DNA of 64,000 nt from Linum tenue (Eukaryota; Streptophyta; Magnoliopsida; Malpighiales; Linaceae), in the NCBI GenBank assembly GCA_946122785.1, contig CAMGYJ010000005.1, forward strand, positions 89,398,547-89,462,546. Direction: 5' to 3'. The notes beneath the pieces were generated by a model, which saw only the letters and a program-made list of their open reading frames with translations, had not been told where the DNA came from and searched no databases. A program made the position numbers and the translations under genes. This document shows positions 45,171 to 56,824 of the stretch, piece after piece (the first letter of the stretch is position 1; each line of letters opens with the position of its first letter).

Positions 45171-46629
45171 CACCATCTCCACTCCCAACCTCTTCCGATG
45201 TCACCCATGGCTTCATAGAGTCCCGCATGTCTATCCGAGATGATGCAGACATCATTTCGATCGGTCAAACCTTTAACGTGATTTATGAACCATGGCCAAC
45301 TTTATGTATTCTCGCTCTCCACGATGGCAAATGCTATTGGAAAAATCTTCTTCCGGCCATCAAATGAGCTCTCCATGTGTAGCACTCCTTTATACTTTCC
45401 AGTAAGAAATGTTTCATCAACAACCATGACTCCTGGACAATTCTTGAATCCATCTATACAAGGTCCATATATAAGCCCAGAATACTCGCTGAAAGATCGA
45501 ATGACCTGGTTGAGCTGAAGGAACTCTTACCCAATCAATCACTGATGTTGGAATTTTTCTCTTTACCACACGTAAGAATGTTCACAAATAATCGTAGGAT
45601 TCTTCCCAATTTCCATGCAACTTCTACAATGCTCTTTGTTTCCCATACCAAGCCTTCTTGTAAGTAACTTGCATATTAAACTTATCTTTCAACTCGGCCT
45701 ACACAGTTAGAACACTCAGATTTGGTTGGGTACGTACCAAATGTTTGACGGCCTCAGATATAATATCGACATCAAGATGGAGATGATCCGTCGGTTGAGT
45801 CGTACTGCTACAAGAATGCACCAACTCAGCCTTTCTCACAGTCCATTCGCTTCCAACATCTCGACATCCAACAGCACCATCCAAGGACAATTTTCATCCT
45901 TGTGCCTCAAGCATCTGACCTTCCAGATTGAAGGTGACGACTCCACCACACCATATTGAAAGTTGCGTTGTAGTGCGGTATTTAATCGCCACCTGTGCAG
46001 CTTGTTTCGAGTAAAATATCTGCCACTTGTAGAATTCTTCTTCAAAACTAGCAACAACAGGCATTGGAATTACGCCATATGAATCAGCATATGATAATTC
46101 GTCGTCCTCTTCATTATCCTGCAAGTAAATATATGGAGGATAATTAGGCTGCTCTCCTTCGCCATCTTCCTCCTCCTCCTCTTCCGCATCATCCTCGTCA
46201 ACGTCAACATCGTCATGATCGGATGGCATGCTCCGTATCTTCTTCCTCTCCATCCCTATTCTCACTGAGCTCAGCATGTATCTCAGCACCCAAACAATAA
46301 GGGTTTCATGCCATAAAATCGAAAAGCACATTCAAACTATCATCATCCACAATAGGCATCGAATAATGAAATAAAACACCATTCTGCCATTCTGGAAGAC
46401 GGTAAGTGAAACATGTGATAACATCACTATCTTGTACTGCTTCGTCTCTACGCCGTATTCTCGGAATTAGATTCTCACAAAGTTTGTGATATGTTACCCT
46501 GGATAGAACCGTCAACTGAAAACTACTACCACCAACTAATTTGACACCCAAATTATCCTCTACTTTCTTCGATTTCCACCGAACGACTAGTTCAAATCTT
46601 CTAAAATCACTACAAAAAAACAAACTCAC

Positions 46630-47619
46630 TAATTAACTAAAGAAAATCATAATAGCATTTGAATAATATAATTAAAAAATAAATGTGTCTCTTACCTATT
46701 AGCCATTTTTGCAGCAGCAACCAGAGCTTCTCCTCCTCAAACTTCGTTGATTTTTTTTTGTGGTGAACAAATGAAATGAAATCCGCTGGTTTTACAGGTG
46801 GGGTAGCCACCAATACGCCAGCGGACCCGCCAAAGTCCTTGGCGCCATCGCCAGGTACAATTTCCCACAACACAGCCTCAATCTCAGGCGGTACTGCCTC
46901 AGTCTTTGGTGCCGCCGCTATAAACTTTAATTAAATGATCCAAAAAAACAGAAACGGCGGCGGCACATGACTCTCAGGTAGTCTCGTTGGTTTTGCTCTC
47001 CAAAACACAATATCTGTGTCAATACTTTTTAATCCCCTTATTTGTGGTAAATTAAAAAAAACAATATCTATGTAATTAACCCCAATGTATCCGTATATTT
47101 TTCTATGATGAATGTATTCATGTATTTGAAGAATAAATATATTAGAAAGTTATTTATTAAAGTTGAAATTGTTATTTATACAATTAAATGGTGTGAGCTT
47201 TATGTATTTGCGACAAATTAAAATAGAATCAGAATTATAAAATATTACAATAGAATCACAGTTATAAAAGTTGAAATAGAAGCAAAATTATTTGCTTCCA
47301 AAACCCATCTGTACGTTTCAATAAGGTATTTTACAAGAAAATTTAATTGCCTCCAAATCTAGTATTAGGAACAAAAATGTGTCTCTAAAATAAAAAGTGA
47401 AAATATAGGTTTTTAAAGTGAGAATAAAAAAGATTTCACTCAAATTTCTCAATTAGAAGCAGATATTATATGCATCGACATTTGCTTCTAAAGGAAATTA
47501 GAGACAGAGGCGTCCGATTCAAATAACCTATTTACTTCAAAAGATATACAGAAACAAATAATTAACTTTTAGACGCAAATAACTTCTGCTTCTATAGACA
47601 AGTTTTCTTGTAGTGACCC
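46630..47619. other. No clear gene; upstream region of the decayed MULE transposase
   Basis: AT-rich. A CACTACAAGAAAA-like string at 47605-47618 (minus) resembles a CACTA transposon end, and CACTACAAAAAAAC occurs at 46608, but the 3-bp flanks do not match. Confidence 0.4.
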
Positions 47620-47800
47620 TAATCTTTCTATCTCTCGCCTCCCTCTGCCAACTCTCCTTCCTCTCTCTCTCAAGCGGCCGCCGCCGTCCTGTTTCCCTTC
47701 TCACCATCATCTTCACTCAATTCTCATCTCTCCTTCCACCATTTCTTTCCTAAGATCAACCACTCGTTGATTTCCTTTCCTATTCTCAATCCCTAGATAG

Positions 47801-48071
47801 AACCCGACTCGTGGGGTTCTATCAATCATATTTGCAAGAAAGAACCTCTGATTGGCAACTACCATATGCTCCAACCGTACATCGAAGACAACTTGATATC
47901 TAGGGGCCGATTCCTATTTTTTGTCTTTTTAAATCTTTAGTATGCTTGATAAAATATGTGTTTGTGGGAGATTCGTTTTTATATTTTTGTTTAGGGATAA
48001 CCCATTCTTCCTCTCTTGTGCGTGCACTTAAATGTTAATTCACTAGATCAATGAACCCCACGAGTCGGGTT
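47801..48071. repeat. 19-bp perfect inverted repeat in the family C internal region
   Basis: AACCCGACTCGTGGGGTTC at 47801-47819 and its exact complement at 48053-48071, 233 bp apart. Confidence 0.8.
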
Positions 48072-48263
48072 GCTCAAGTGTGTGTGGGGTGGGGGGGGGG
48101 GGGAGGGATGGTGTGACTGTTTGAATGATTATCATGATTGGTTGAACCATGAATTGCTAGTATCCTCACTTGTTTTTTAATGTAAGACGTTGATGAATGC
48201 GTATGGGAGAGTATGCTAGCAATTGTGTTTGTGTTGTGATGATCAATGGTCAAATGATAGTGT

Positions 48264-48324
48264 TTTGGAACCTTCAATGCATTACCCAATTTTTCTTCTT
48301 TTTTTCAAATTTGAGGGTTCCAAA
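48264..48324 (+). other. Possible divergent relative of the 48-nt RNA motif
   Basis: Outer stem TTTGGAACC / GGTTCCAAA, with CAAATTTGAGGG on the 3' side as in A and B. The invariant TAGTCCACTGTCC string is absent, so homology is uncertain. Confidence 0.35.
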
Positions 48325-49266
48325 TCACCTTGTTCCTTGCAACTCCATACTCAATATGCTTTGATTTGTTAGATGATTGTTGTGTTAAGCTCGCCAGGTG
48401 ATAGTTGCATGATTAGAGTACCACTGTGTGGTAATACTATCTTCTTCCTCTTTTGTGAGTAGACAATATGTGTTATTTTAGGAAGAACATGTGTGCGGTA
48501 ATACTCTTTTGCTTTGTTTGACTTTTGAACTCGAAGTTTTTAAAGATTTTTGCGTATTAAAAAAGAAAGAAAAGAGAGAAAAATCTTTTGCAAATGAGGC
48601 TCACATGAGAGGCAACTAATCCTCATGGATTCATAGTGCGCTTTGAGGATATGCTTGGGGATCAAATAGCTTTATTGTGTCCTTACCATCTTTCACTACT
48701 AACCATCCCCCAAGCATCTTTCCTCCTCACAGAATCATATGCCAAGGTCCAAAGTACCTTTTAACGATTCATAAGACCTCAAAGCTCTCGTTTGTACCCG
48801 ACATGTGTGACAGCCCAATGTGGAGCGCAGACTGGGAAATGGTGCTCGGGCTAAGATGAATCTGCCCATCAACTTCCCCACATGTGACCTTGAAAGGGAA
48901 GACTATGGTTTATCCGCTCTTGGTCAATCAGGGAGAGATGCTTGTTTGCAAAATAATTGCAAAAGCTAGGTGCAATGCGCTTAAATGTTGAAAAAGGAGA
49001 CAAATAAATGACAACTCTTGATCATAAGAAAGAATGAAAAGCACTTTTGAGAGTTCTTGTGCTTGATTGTTGTTTGAGAATCCCCCGGGGGACACCTTGA
49101 ATGTTCGGCCTAAGGTAGTAAGTATGATCCTCACCCAAGAGTTTGTGCTTGCACAGTAAGATGATAGTAACGTTCATTCATCTCCGTCTACTCTTCTTTA
49201 TGCAATGAAGAACTAGAGTGCATTCCCCATTGGTTTGTGTATCATGTTGCATTAGGTTTGAGTAGG

Positions 49267-49306
49267 TTTGCTTGGGGACAAGAAAACGCCTAAGTGCGGT
49301 GGAGTT
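49267..49306 (+). promoter_or_regulatory. Pre-PPT hairpin and PPT of family C
   Basis: TTTGCTTGGGGACAAGAAAA then TAAGTGCGGTGGAGTT, ending at the LTR. Confidence 0.65.
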
Positions 49307-51483
49307 TGATAACACCTAAATTGGTGTTATTTACCCTTCATATTGAGGTTTGTTTCGTGTCAATTCATGTGCATAATTGCGTGAACATCGTCAATTGCAT
49401 CCCGATTTCGTTCCTAATGCAATAATTGCGAATTAAGTACAAAACAAGGTCGCAATTGTAGCAAGGGGGTAGAAAACTGAAAATCGTGGCCTAGAAGAGA
49501 AGATCACGGTCGAGAACATGGACCGCGAAGTCAAGCTGAAGATCGCGGCCGCGATGAATTGGAGGCTCAGGGCGGGAACTTCGCGAAAAGCATAGAGTTT
49601 CCCTAGTCGAATCACGACCATAGTGTATTTTGACCACGAGGAAGATCACGGCAGCGACCGAAGGATCGCGACCGCGAAGTCAGCCCGCGATCTCCTCAAT
49701 CCCAAAGGCCAATACGACAGCGTTGCAAGATCGTGACCTCGCTATTAAAGATCACGGCCGCGAACTTCTCCGTCCCTTGATTGCCTATAAATAGAAGACG
49801 TATTTCCCCCTTTTGAGAGAGCTGATTTTGATAAATGAATTTTTGGTTTTAGAGATAGAGAAGAGAGAGAAGCTGAAGGAAGGAGAAGAGGAGAAGGAGC
49901 TAGAGGAGGCATCTTTCTCAACATCAAGTCTTCTTCCACCTCTTCTATGTATCTTCTTCACTCATTTATGAAGTAGTCTTCTAAGGTAGTAGGGGTTCTA
50001 AACCCCAAACTCTAGTTTTTGGGTTTACTATGTATGTATGGATATTCTAGGGTTTGAATGAATGAATGTGTTATCTAGTTGATTCTATTGCGATTCTATC
50101 ATTGATTGTGTTTGGGTAAGTCGCCTTAATCTTCTTTATTAGCCTACTTTATGTTTCTATGTTGGGTATGGAGTTCTAGGGTTAGACGGGTATGTGCCAT
50201 CAAACAAATTAAGGTAGATATATGAATAGGGATCTATGGTGGTCGAGGCGACCGAACCCCTACTATACGTAGACTTACTAGATAGAACACGGGATAAAAC
50301 CTCGATGTGGACGGTGGATAGTATCCATTAGTGCTGTCAAAGCCGAACCGAGCCGGCCGGCTGGACCGCCAAAGCCGCCACCCGGCCGTAAAACCGGCTC
50401 GGATCAGCTATTTAACCGCCACGGTTTTATACAGCGGCCGGCGAGCGGCCGAAGCGGTTAACCGCTCGAGCCGCTCAAGCCGGTCGCGCGGTTCGGCCGT
50501 TTGGTTTACCCTAAAAGAAAAAGGCCAATCGTGGAATCGGCCGTCAACACCTCTTGTCCCGGCATCGGCGCTTCCCAACGACATCACCATCCCCAGTCGC
50601 CATCGCCAGTCCTTGTTGTAGCAAGCAGCTCCCCGCTCCCGGCGCTTCCATCCCGTTGCCACCGTCGCAAGCAGCTCCCCGCTAAGCTGCCCAGTCTCAC
50701 CAGAGGCTTGGATTGAATCCGAGCCATTTCGCGGATTGGGACGAGGAAGAGCATTTACGGGTTAAGAAATGATGAGGAAGAATTGAATGTGGTGATGGAT
50801 TTTTGAGGAATTGCAGAAGGCTATAGTGGCTGAAAAATGAAAATAGGTGCGGCGGTGGAGAGGAGGAAGGAGAGAGGGAGGGGGATAGGGAAGCGGAAGG
50901 AAGGAGAGTGATGGGTGGGGAAGCGGCGCTGTCGCTTAGGATTAGGTTAGGGTTTTTTTAGTTGTTGTATATATATGTTGTGTAGAATTATTAAATGGAA
51001 CCTGTAATTATCATTTTTACTCATTAAATCATTGAATTATTACTTTATGTGTGTTCTACTATGATATTATATTGTTTATAATGTACTGGTTCTCAAACGA
51101 TTTTTAAACGGTCTAATGCCGGCTGGACCACTAATGACCGAGCCGTTCACGCTACCGGGTCATACTCCGGCTCGGCTTTGACAGCATTGGTATCCATTGA
51201 AAGGAGCTACGAGCTTAATGCCCTAGATAAGATATCCTAGATCGAGGTGAATTTATATGGGTCTAGGGGAGGCATACTCGGAGGTGTGTGCATAACCACG
51301 AAACTCTAAACTAGTAATTCGCTCAAATCCTTCACTCAAACATCCAAATCGATCGACTAAATAACAACAAGGTGGGAAGTAGGCTAGGGTACCAGGACCT
51401 GAGTAAAATACGACATTGACTGCCACTATTCGACAATGTCATCTTAGGTTAAACTTGGCTTAGGATAGGGGTAGTTGTTGACA
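49307..51483 (+). repeat. LTR of family C, right copy, with a nested hAT element
   Basis: Begins TGATAACACC; the end near GTTGTTGACA (about 51483) is approximate. Without the hAT at 50329-51189 and one copy of its target duplication it is about 1.3 kb. Mid and end parts resemble the layout of LTR A (AGTCGCC and GACATTGA blocks). Confidence 0.7.
50329..51189. mobile_element. Non-autonomous hAT element, 861 bp
   Basis: Ends TAGTGCTGTCAAAGCCGA and TCGGCTTTGACAGCATTG; exact 8-bp target duplication GTATCCAT at 50321-50328 and 51190-51197. Internal GC-rich part has no recognised ORF. Confidence 0.9.
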
Positions 51484-51957
51484 CATGCTAACCACTGACA
51501 ATAACCTGGACGGATTAATGTGATCACATAGACGCACCAACGAATTACATCTCTAATTTCCATCAGTCGGCCACCACGGCATCTACCAAAGCACACAATT
51601 CATCGTCTTGGCGGTTAATAATATAAGCCCGGGTGTTAATTACGTGACCTTAACTATCAACTACAGAGAGGTTGAAGTTGAAACCATTAATGTTGAAAGC
51701 CATAGTGCTACTGCCTAAAGCTGAGATGTCGTTTCGGCTCACCGGTTTCACATTTCCTATCACAGTGCCTTCAAGTAGCTCGTGGCAGTACTACTAAGCA
51801 TTCCTCCACCTGAACCCTATATTGTCAAAGCAAATAGGGGTCGCGATATTAGATACATCTTATGGACAACTCAATTTTTTGACCTCCAAATTCACTATAG
51901 CAACGCCATCAGCCTCATCAATCGTTTAGGCGAAGAATCTCATTCTATCAGCTGCCT

Positions 51958-52019
<62 letters not shown>

Positions 52020-52453
52020 AACCAAAGCTTCTAACTTCTAGACCCCCCAATACAGGTTGAAGCCTTGAAGCTTCGAACAACTCCACGACTATCAAAAATA
52101 ATGTTGAGCTCGAAAAGTTCGGTTTACAGGAATTTTTAATATGATTTTAGCTTTAAAACATGGTAGGACCTTGACACTTCGACCCAAACATAGTTACGCA
52201 TTTTCCCTAAAAAAAAAAGAAGAAAAAAACATAGTTACTCATTTTGATTAAACATCCATAAGAATTAAATTCTTTGTTGTAAGGACCATATTACGTGTAT
52301 TTCCGTTTCTTAAAAAGAAAGTATGAGACTTCTGATTTGAAACTTTTTCATTCGTTATTGGGACTTGTGCCAAATTTCGGAAACAACAGTAAAGGGGATA
52401 ATCCCCCCAAAAGAAAAACAGAATGTGGAAAGGTTGATTCTTTCTTTTTATTA
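51484..52453. other. No gene seen; TA microsatellite
   Basis: An uninterrupted (TA)n run lies at about 51959-52014. The rest shows no ORF with known content. Confidence 0.6.
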
Positions 52454-52463
52454 GAAAAAAATG

Positions 52464-53401
52464 GGCTAAATTACACGTTTGGTCACTCAAATTATATAAA
52501 TCTTTCATGTTTGCCACCCGAATTACTTTTCATTCTTATTCGCCACTAACTTTACGAATCGTTTCACCGTAGCCACCCGCCGTCCAATTCCGTTAAAATC
52601 ATCCTACGTGGCAGTCAACCAAAGCCTTTGACCGTTAGTTTTGATGACGTGGCAATTAAACTTAAAAACTAATTTTTTTTTGTCTTTATTAGATCGGCAC
52701 AGTCCTATTGGCGGAAGCCTCGTTCCCACTGCTGCTGTCCTCTTCGTTCTCGCCGGAAAGCTCCTCCAGCGACTTCCCCTTCGACTCCGGCACCAGCAGG
52801 GTAAACAACATCCCGAAGAAATTAATACAACCCAACACAATCAGCGAGTTCTTCACCCCGATACCCGGCGGGTAACCGGCATCCGTCTTCTCCGGATCCG
52901 TCGACTGCGCCGCGTACAGGAACCCGAACGCCCCCACCATCGCCCCTGCCTTCCCCGCCGCCGCCGAGATCCCGTGACAGGTCGACCTCAGCCGCGCCGG
53001 GAAAATCTCCGCCGGAACCACAAACGTCTTCGCATTGGGGCCGAAATTCGCGAAGAAGAAAGTGAGCGAGTACATCACCAGGAACCCAATCCGATTCGCC
53101 TTCAATGTCCAGTGGTGGTACGGAATTGCGAGGGCGAAGGTTGGAAATAATATAAAAATGATTTTATTTTTTATTTTTATATTATTTTTATTTTTATATT
53201 ATTTTTTAATTGCCACGTCATCAAAACTAACGGTCAAATGCTTTGGTTGACTGCCACGTAGGATGATTTTAACGGAATTGGACGGCGGGTGGCTACGGTG
53301 AAACGATTCGTAAAGTTAGTGGCGAATAAGAAAGAAAAGTAATTCGGGTGGCAAACGTGAAAGATTTATATAATTTGAGTGACCAAACGTGTAATTTAGC
53401 C
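52464..53401. mobile_element. Pack-MULE carrying a phosphate transporter fragment
   Basis: Long inverted repeats of about 200 bp start GGCTAAATTACACGTTTGG and end in the complement, CCAAACGTGTAATTTAGCC. The target duplication GAAAAAAATG (10 bp) is at 52454-52463 and 53402-53411. The centre holds host coding sequence. Confidence 0.92.
52689..53147 (-). pseudogene. PHT1 phosphate transporter C-terminus captured by the Pack-MULE
   Basis: About 150 codons open to the TAA at 52689, in one exon. It matches the last part of the PHT1 family of proton/phosphate symporters: [20 protein letters not shown] helix, [32 protein letters not shown], then [12 protein letters not shown] and a hydrophilic tail. 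It contains the last membrane helices and the native stop, but no N-terminal half and no upstream promoter of its own. Frame is intact and residues are well conserved, suggesting recent capture. It may give rise to antisense or chimeric transcripts; that is speculation. Confidence 0.92.
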
Positions 53402-53668
53402 GAAAAAAATGTGAAATTAATCACAACAAACAAAAACCCCTTTTGCGCATTACATGGGACAAGCATTTTTAAAAAAATTAAATTATTAAAAAATGCTTTT
53501 GATAATTAAATTATATCAAATTTCATTAAAAAATATATATCAGATTAATATCACCAAGCTGTTGACAAGTCACTAGAATAGAGACTCGACCGCACCAGCG
53601 GATCCACAACATAGAGAAGTACCGGGCCACATTTCATTAGAAAATTAGAACCTTAAAAAAAATAATGA

Positions 53669-53857
53669 TTATAGTTTTTTTTGCAATTTAAATTGTACCC
53701 GATAGTATTTGAATTTAGAGAATGCATCAATAATGGAGTCTACAGAGCAATCGGCGAGAAATTCATCGCTCATTTTGTTGAGCAAATCAATTCTCGCATG
53801 TTTCATTATTGAAAAGGTTCTCTTCGTAGTAGCTGTTGAAAAGAGCAACATCAACAC
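53669..53857 (-). pseudogene. hAT transposase C-terminal dimerisation fragment
   Basis: About 60 residues resemble the hAT C-terminal dimerisation domain (STATTKRTFSIMKHARIDLL, then NKMSDEFLADC). No upstream transposase is seen; it is an orphan fragment between the two Pack-MULEs. Confidence 0.75.
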
Positions 53858-54062
53858 TAGACAAATCGACTAATCAATTTGCATTGTGTGTCCATCCCTG
53901 CATCCACCAGATGCTCTAGTAAAATTTTAAGGGAACAAACCTCATATTTCTCTTAATCTTTTTCATTTTAAACTTTTAGAATTTTAGATTTCGTTGTTTT
54001 TTTAGACTCATAATCGTTGGGGCTGAAATTTCTAGGTTAAATTTAGGGTAGTGATTTGAATA

Positions 54063-55801
54063 GGCTTAATACCACTGGAAATACCAACCTTTAGCGAAAG
54101 TGCCATTTATATTACGTAATTTTCGATATGACAATTGTATACCAGCCGTTAAGTTTTCCGTTAGTTGTTAACAGAAAATACAGTCAGCAATGACGTGGCA
54201 GCTGATGTGGAAAATTGTAATAAAAAATAAATGTAAAAAACAACCCAAAAAAATTAAAAAAACAAAAAACAAAATCAAAGCAAAGAAGGAAAATGTCTTC
54301 TTCATCTTCCTATCTCTCTCGATCTCTCCCCGTCGCCAACCTCTTCTTCCAGGCTCTGTTTTCGGCTGCAGATTGGGGGAATGATTTTTTTTTTGTTTAT
54401 GAGATTTGTGTTAGGACAACCCTAAATCGATTAATCCTCCCACTGTCGAGAATAGACACCGCCTTCCCTTGTCCTCCAAATCTGACACGAACCCTAAATC
54501 CTTTCCGTTTCAGTCCTCCCAAATCCTGACCTAGCCACCTTCTTCCCAATCTTTAATCCGCCGGTGGTAGTTAATCAGAATCGCAGGCTATTTCTTCTTC
54601 CTCTTCCTCGTTCTCAAGCCACCCAATTGAGCCATCCCACCAGCCACGCCATTGTCATCGATCCACCATCGCCGAATGAGAAGCTCGACTCACCGAGAAG
54701 GCTGGTTTTGGGAGATTGAAGAGGAAGAAATTCAGAGGCAGGGAGAGGCGTCCTTCTTACAGCAGCGGAAAAAAGAAAGGGTGGGTCATTCTAATAGTCT
54801 AATCCTCACAGCGGCTCCCACCGTCTCTCCGTCCTCCACTCCCTTCACCTTGATTCTCGCCTTCCCTCAAGCGCAGATCCAGAACACCACAAAAGGGAAT
54901 CTGTGGTGGTGATAAGCGTCATTGATGCTACTCTGTTTCGCAGGGCGTTGAAGAGGAGACAAGGAGCCGGAGACAGAGGAAGCTCCTATCTGTTTCAATT
55001 GGAGGTGACCCTCCTAATTCCTTGATTTCGGACGAGGAAGCTTCTGTTTCAAAAGCTATCGCGGGATATGAATTGAGATTGGGCAATGATTTTTTCTGTT
55101 TTGTTTATGGGATTGAGTGAGAGAGATAAGGTCGATCGACGACTCAAGATCGAGAGAGGCAGAGGCAGAGAGATGTCATTGACGCCGATGACGTCTCAGG
55201 CCACTCCCCTACCCGATTGAGCCATCTCGCTATCCTAGTCGTTGCCATCGATCCACCATCGCCAAAGGAGAAGCTCGACCCGCCGGAGAAAGCTGGGTAT
55301 GAGATATTGAAGCAGAAGAAAGCTGGATTTTGGAGAAAGCTGGGTTTGGGAGGGTTGAATTAATCTTCCTTGGCACCCGACGGCATCTTCTTCCCCAACA
55401 TAATAAAGCTCGCTTCTTCTTCCTCGCCGGCGGTGGCAACGGGCTCTCCCCTAGGTGGGTGTGGTCAAGGAAAGGGTGGGTGTGTCAAAGAAAAGTTAAT
55501 TTTCTATTCAATTATTAATTATTAAATAATTAATTTAAATGTTAAATAATTAATTTTTTATTAATTTTCAACATGGCATCTATGTGTCGCCTACGTGGAC
55601 AACACACAGGCGCCACTTTATCAATGGTCAGATAAATGTTGACCACCGTTAGGTCAACAGTTAGATCTAACGGTCAACAGAATTTCGCGTAACACAGATG
55701 ACACAAACCCCTAATACGTTGGAATATTTTTGTGTTTATTGAAAATACGTAATATAAATGACACTTTCGCTAAAGGATGGTATTTCCAGTGGTATTAGCC
55801 C
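54063..55801. mobile_element. Pack-MULE-like element, 1739 bp
   Basis: Inverted repeats of at least 70 bp start GGCTTAATACCACTGG and end in CCAGTGGTATTAGCCC; the exact 9-bp target duplication ATTTGAATA is at 54054-54062 and 55802-55810. The GC-richer centre (54290-55490) looks like gene-derived sequence but I cannot name the source. It contains an imperfect direct repeat of about 110 bp (54625-54735 and 55205-55315, CATCGATCCACCATCGCC). Confidence 0.88.
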
Positions 55802-55904
55802 ATTTGAATATGTTCATCTGAATCATTTTTCTAGTTATACCAAATCTTATTATAAATAACACTGGACCGAATGCCTAAAATCGAAATATTCATAACGACT
55901 ATAC

Positions 55905-55972
55905 TAACTACGGATCCAAAGGAGGGCTGGGCCGGGGCTCGAGGGTGGCCACCCCCTGGATCCGCCACTGCT
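55905..55972. repeat. Remnant related to the 43805 hAT-like MITE
   Basis: The minus strand reads CAGTGGCGGATCCAGGGGGT, close to the MITE end at 43805; the other end is degenerate and no target duplication is seen. Confidence 0.45.
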
Positions 55973-55989
55973 CGAGAGTATCTTTCCAT

Positions 55990-56604
55990 TAGACCTGGCA
56001 ATCGGTTCGGGTTGGGTAATTTTTGGTTGGGACTTTCGTTTACGAGTCGGGTCATGTTTGATTGGCTGATTTTAGGTTAAATATTGACCCAACCCATTCG
56101 ATTTCGGGTCGGGTTACAGGTCGTTTTGAGCGCTCTTAGAAACAATATCAAACATGGTTCATATTTTTTTAAAGAACACAAATCTTCACATATGCATGAC
56201 AATAGTTTACCTAACACATGTCAATTAACATATTCTCAAATCCTCCTATGCTAATGAAATGAAATGAAATACAAATTGCACAAATCGTTAAAAAACAATC
56301 ACAAGAGTAATGTTACTACAAGAAACACAAGATATTTGATTATCCTTAAACTCCAAACATGTCATTCAAATCCTTGTGAATTTTTTAAAACATCTCACCA
56401 ATTTATGAGTGATTTTATCATTTTAAGAGTGATATATATAAAATGGAACGGGTCTAATGGGTCGACCCACGAACCCACCCAACCCAACCAAAAAAATCAC
56501 AGATTATTGAGTTCGGGTCATTCAGTTTACGAGTTATCAAAATTCTAATTTTCATGCGATTTTGGATCGAGTTAATGAATCGGAGTATAATTTGCGAGTT
56601 CTTA
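55990..56604. mobile_element. hAT-like element with matching 8-bp flanks
   Basis: Starts TAGACCTGGCAATCGG, a common plant hAT end. The flanks CTTTCCAT are identical at 55982-55989 and 56605-56612. The right end (TAAGAACTCG on the minus strand) matches poorly. Subterminal GGGTCGGGTT repeats occur on both sides. Confidence 0.55.
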
Positions 56605-56824
56605 CTTTCCATTCGTTTCCCACCTTGACACATATTAAGAAGAGAAAATGGACAAGAAAAAGTTAAAAACATTTTTTTAAGAAAAGAATCACTTGCATAA
56701 CAACAACCAACAAGTTTGCCGACCTCCGGAGTCGAGCACAAAAATCATGCCCTGAAACCCATAGAGACAATTTTTTATTATTTCATTTGATAGATAAATA
56801 ATAGTTTCTTTATCAATACATTCC

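Larger units (their letters stand above)
41937..46629 (-). pseudogene. MuDR-type MULE transposase, decayed and split by a solo LTR
   Basis: Minus-strand order: N-terminal domain (46629-46310), acidic stretch of Asp/Glu (46220-46130), Mutator DNA-binding zinc domain (CLRHKDENCPW near 45895), MULE catalytic core with first Asp (VMVVDETFLTGKYKGVL near 45410) and second Asp (CIISDRHAGL near 45240). After the solo LTR at 42651-45170 it continues WCMRHYAS, the Glu block TSNRAESINGVFKG near 42300, and a SWIM-like Cys cluster near 41960. Reading frames agree across the LTR junction. Stops and shifts elsewhere show it is dead. The catalytic family moves DNA by cut and paste. Confidence 0.85.
47620..49291 (+). 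other. 3' internal region of a family C element
   Basis: No ORF. Features parallel to A and B: a CT-rich gene-leader-like start, a G-rich tract near 48083-48107, a hairpin resembling the 48-nt motif (48264-48324), and the pre-PPT hairpin and PPT at the end. It ends at the LTR start at 49307. Confidence 0.6.

Noticed and set aside
46608..47618. CACTA element between CACTACAAAAAAAC and TTCTTGTAGTG
   Set aside because: The 3-bp flanks differ (AAT and ACC) and the left string lies within or beside the MULE transposase start.
51959..52014. TA repeat as a functional element
   Set aside because: Simple microsatellite; nothing else around it supports a role.
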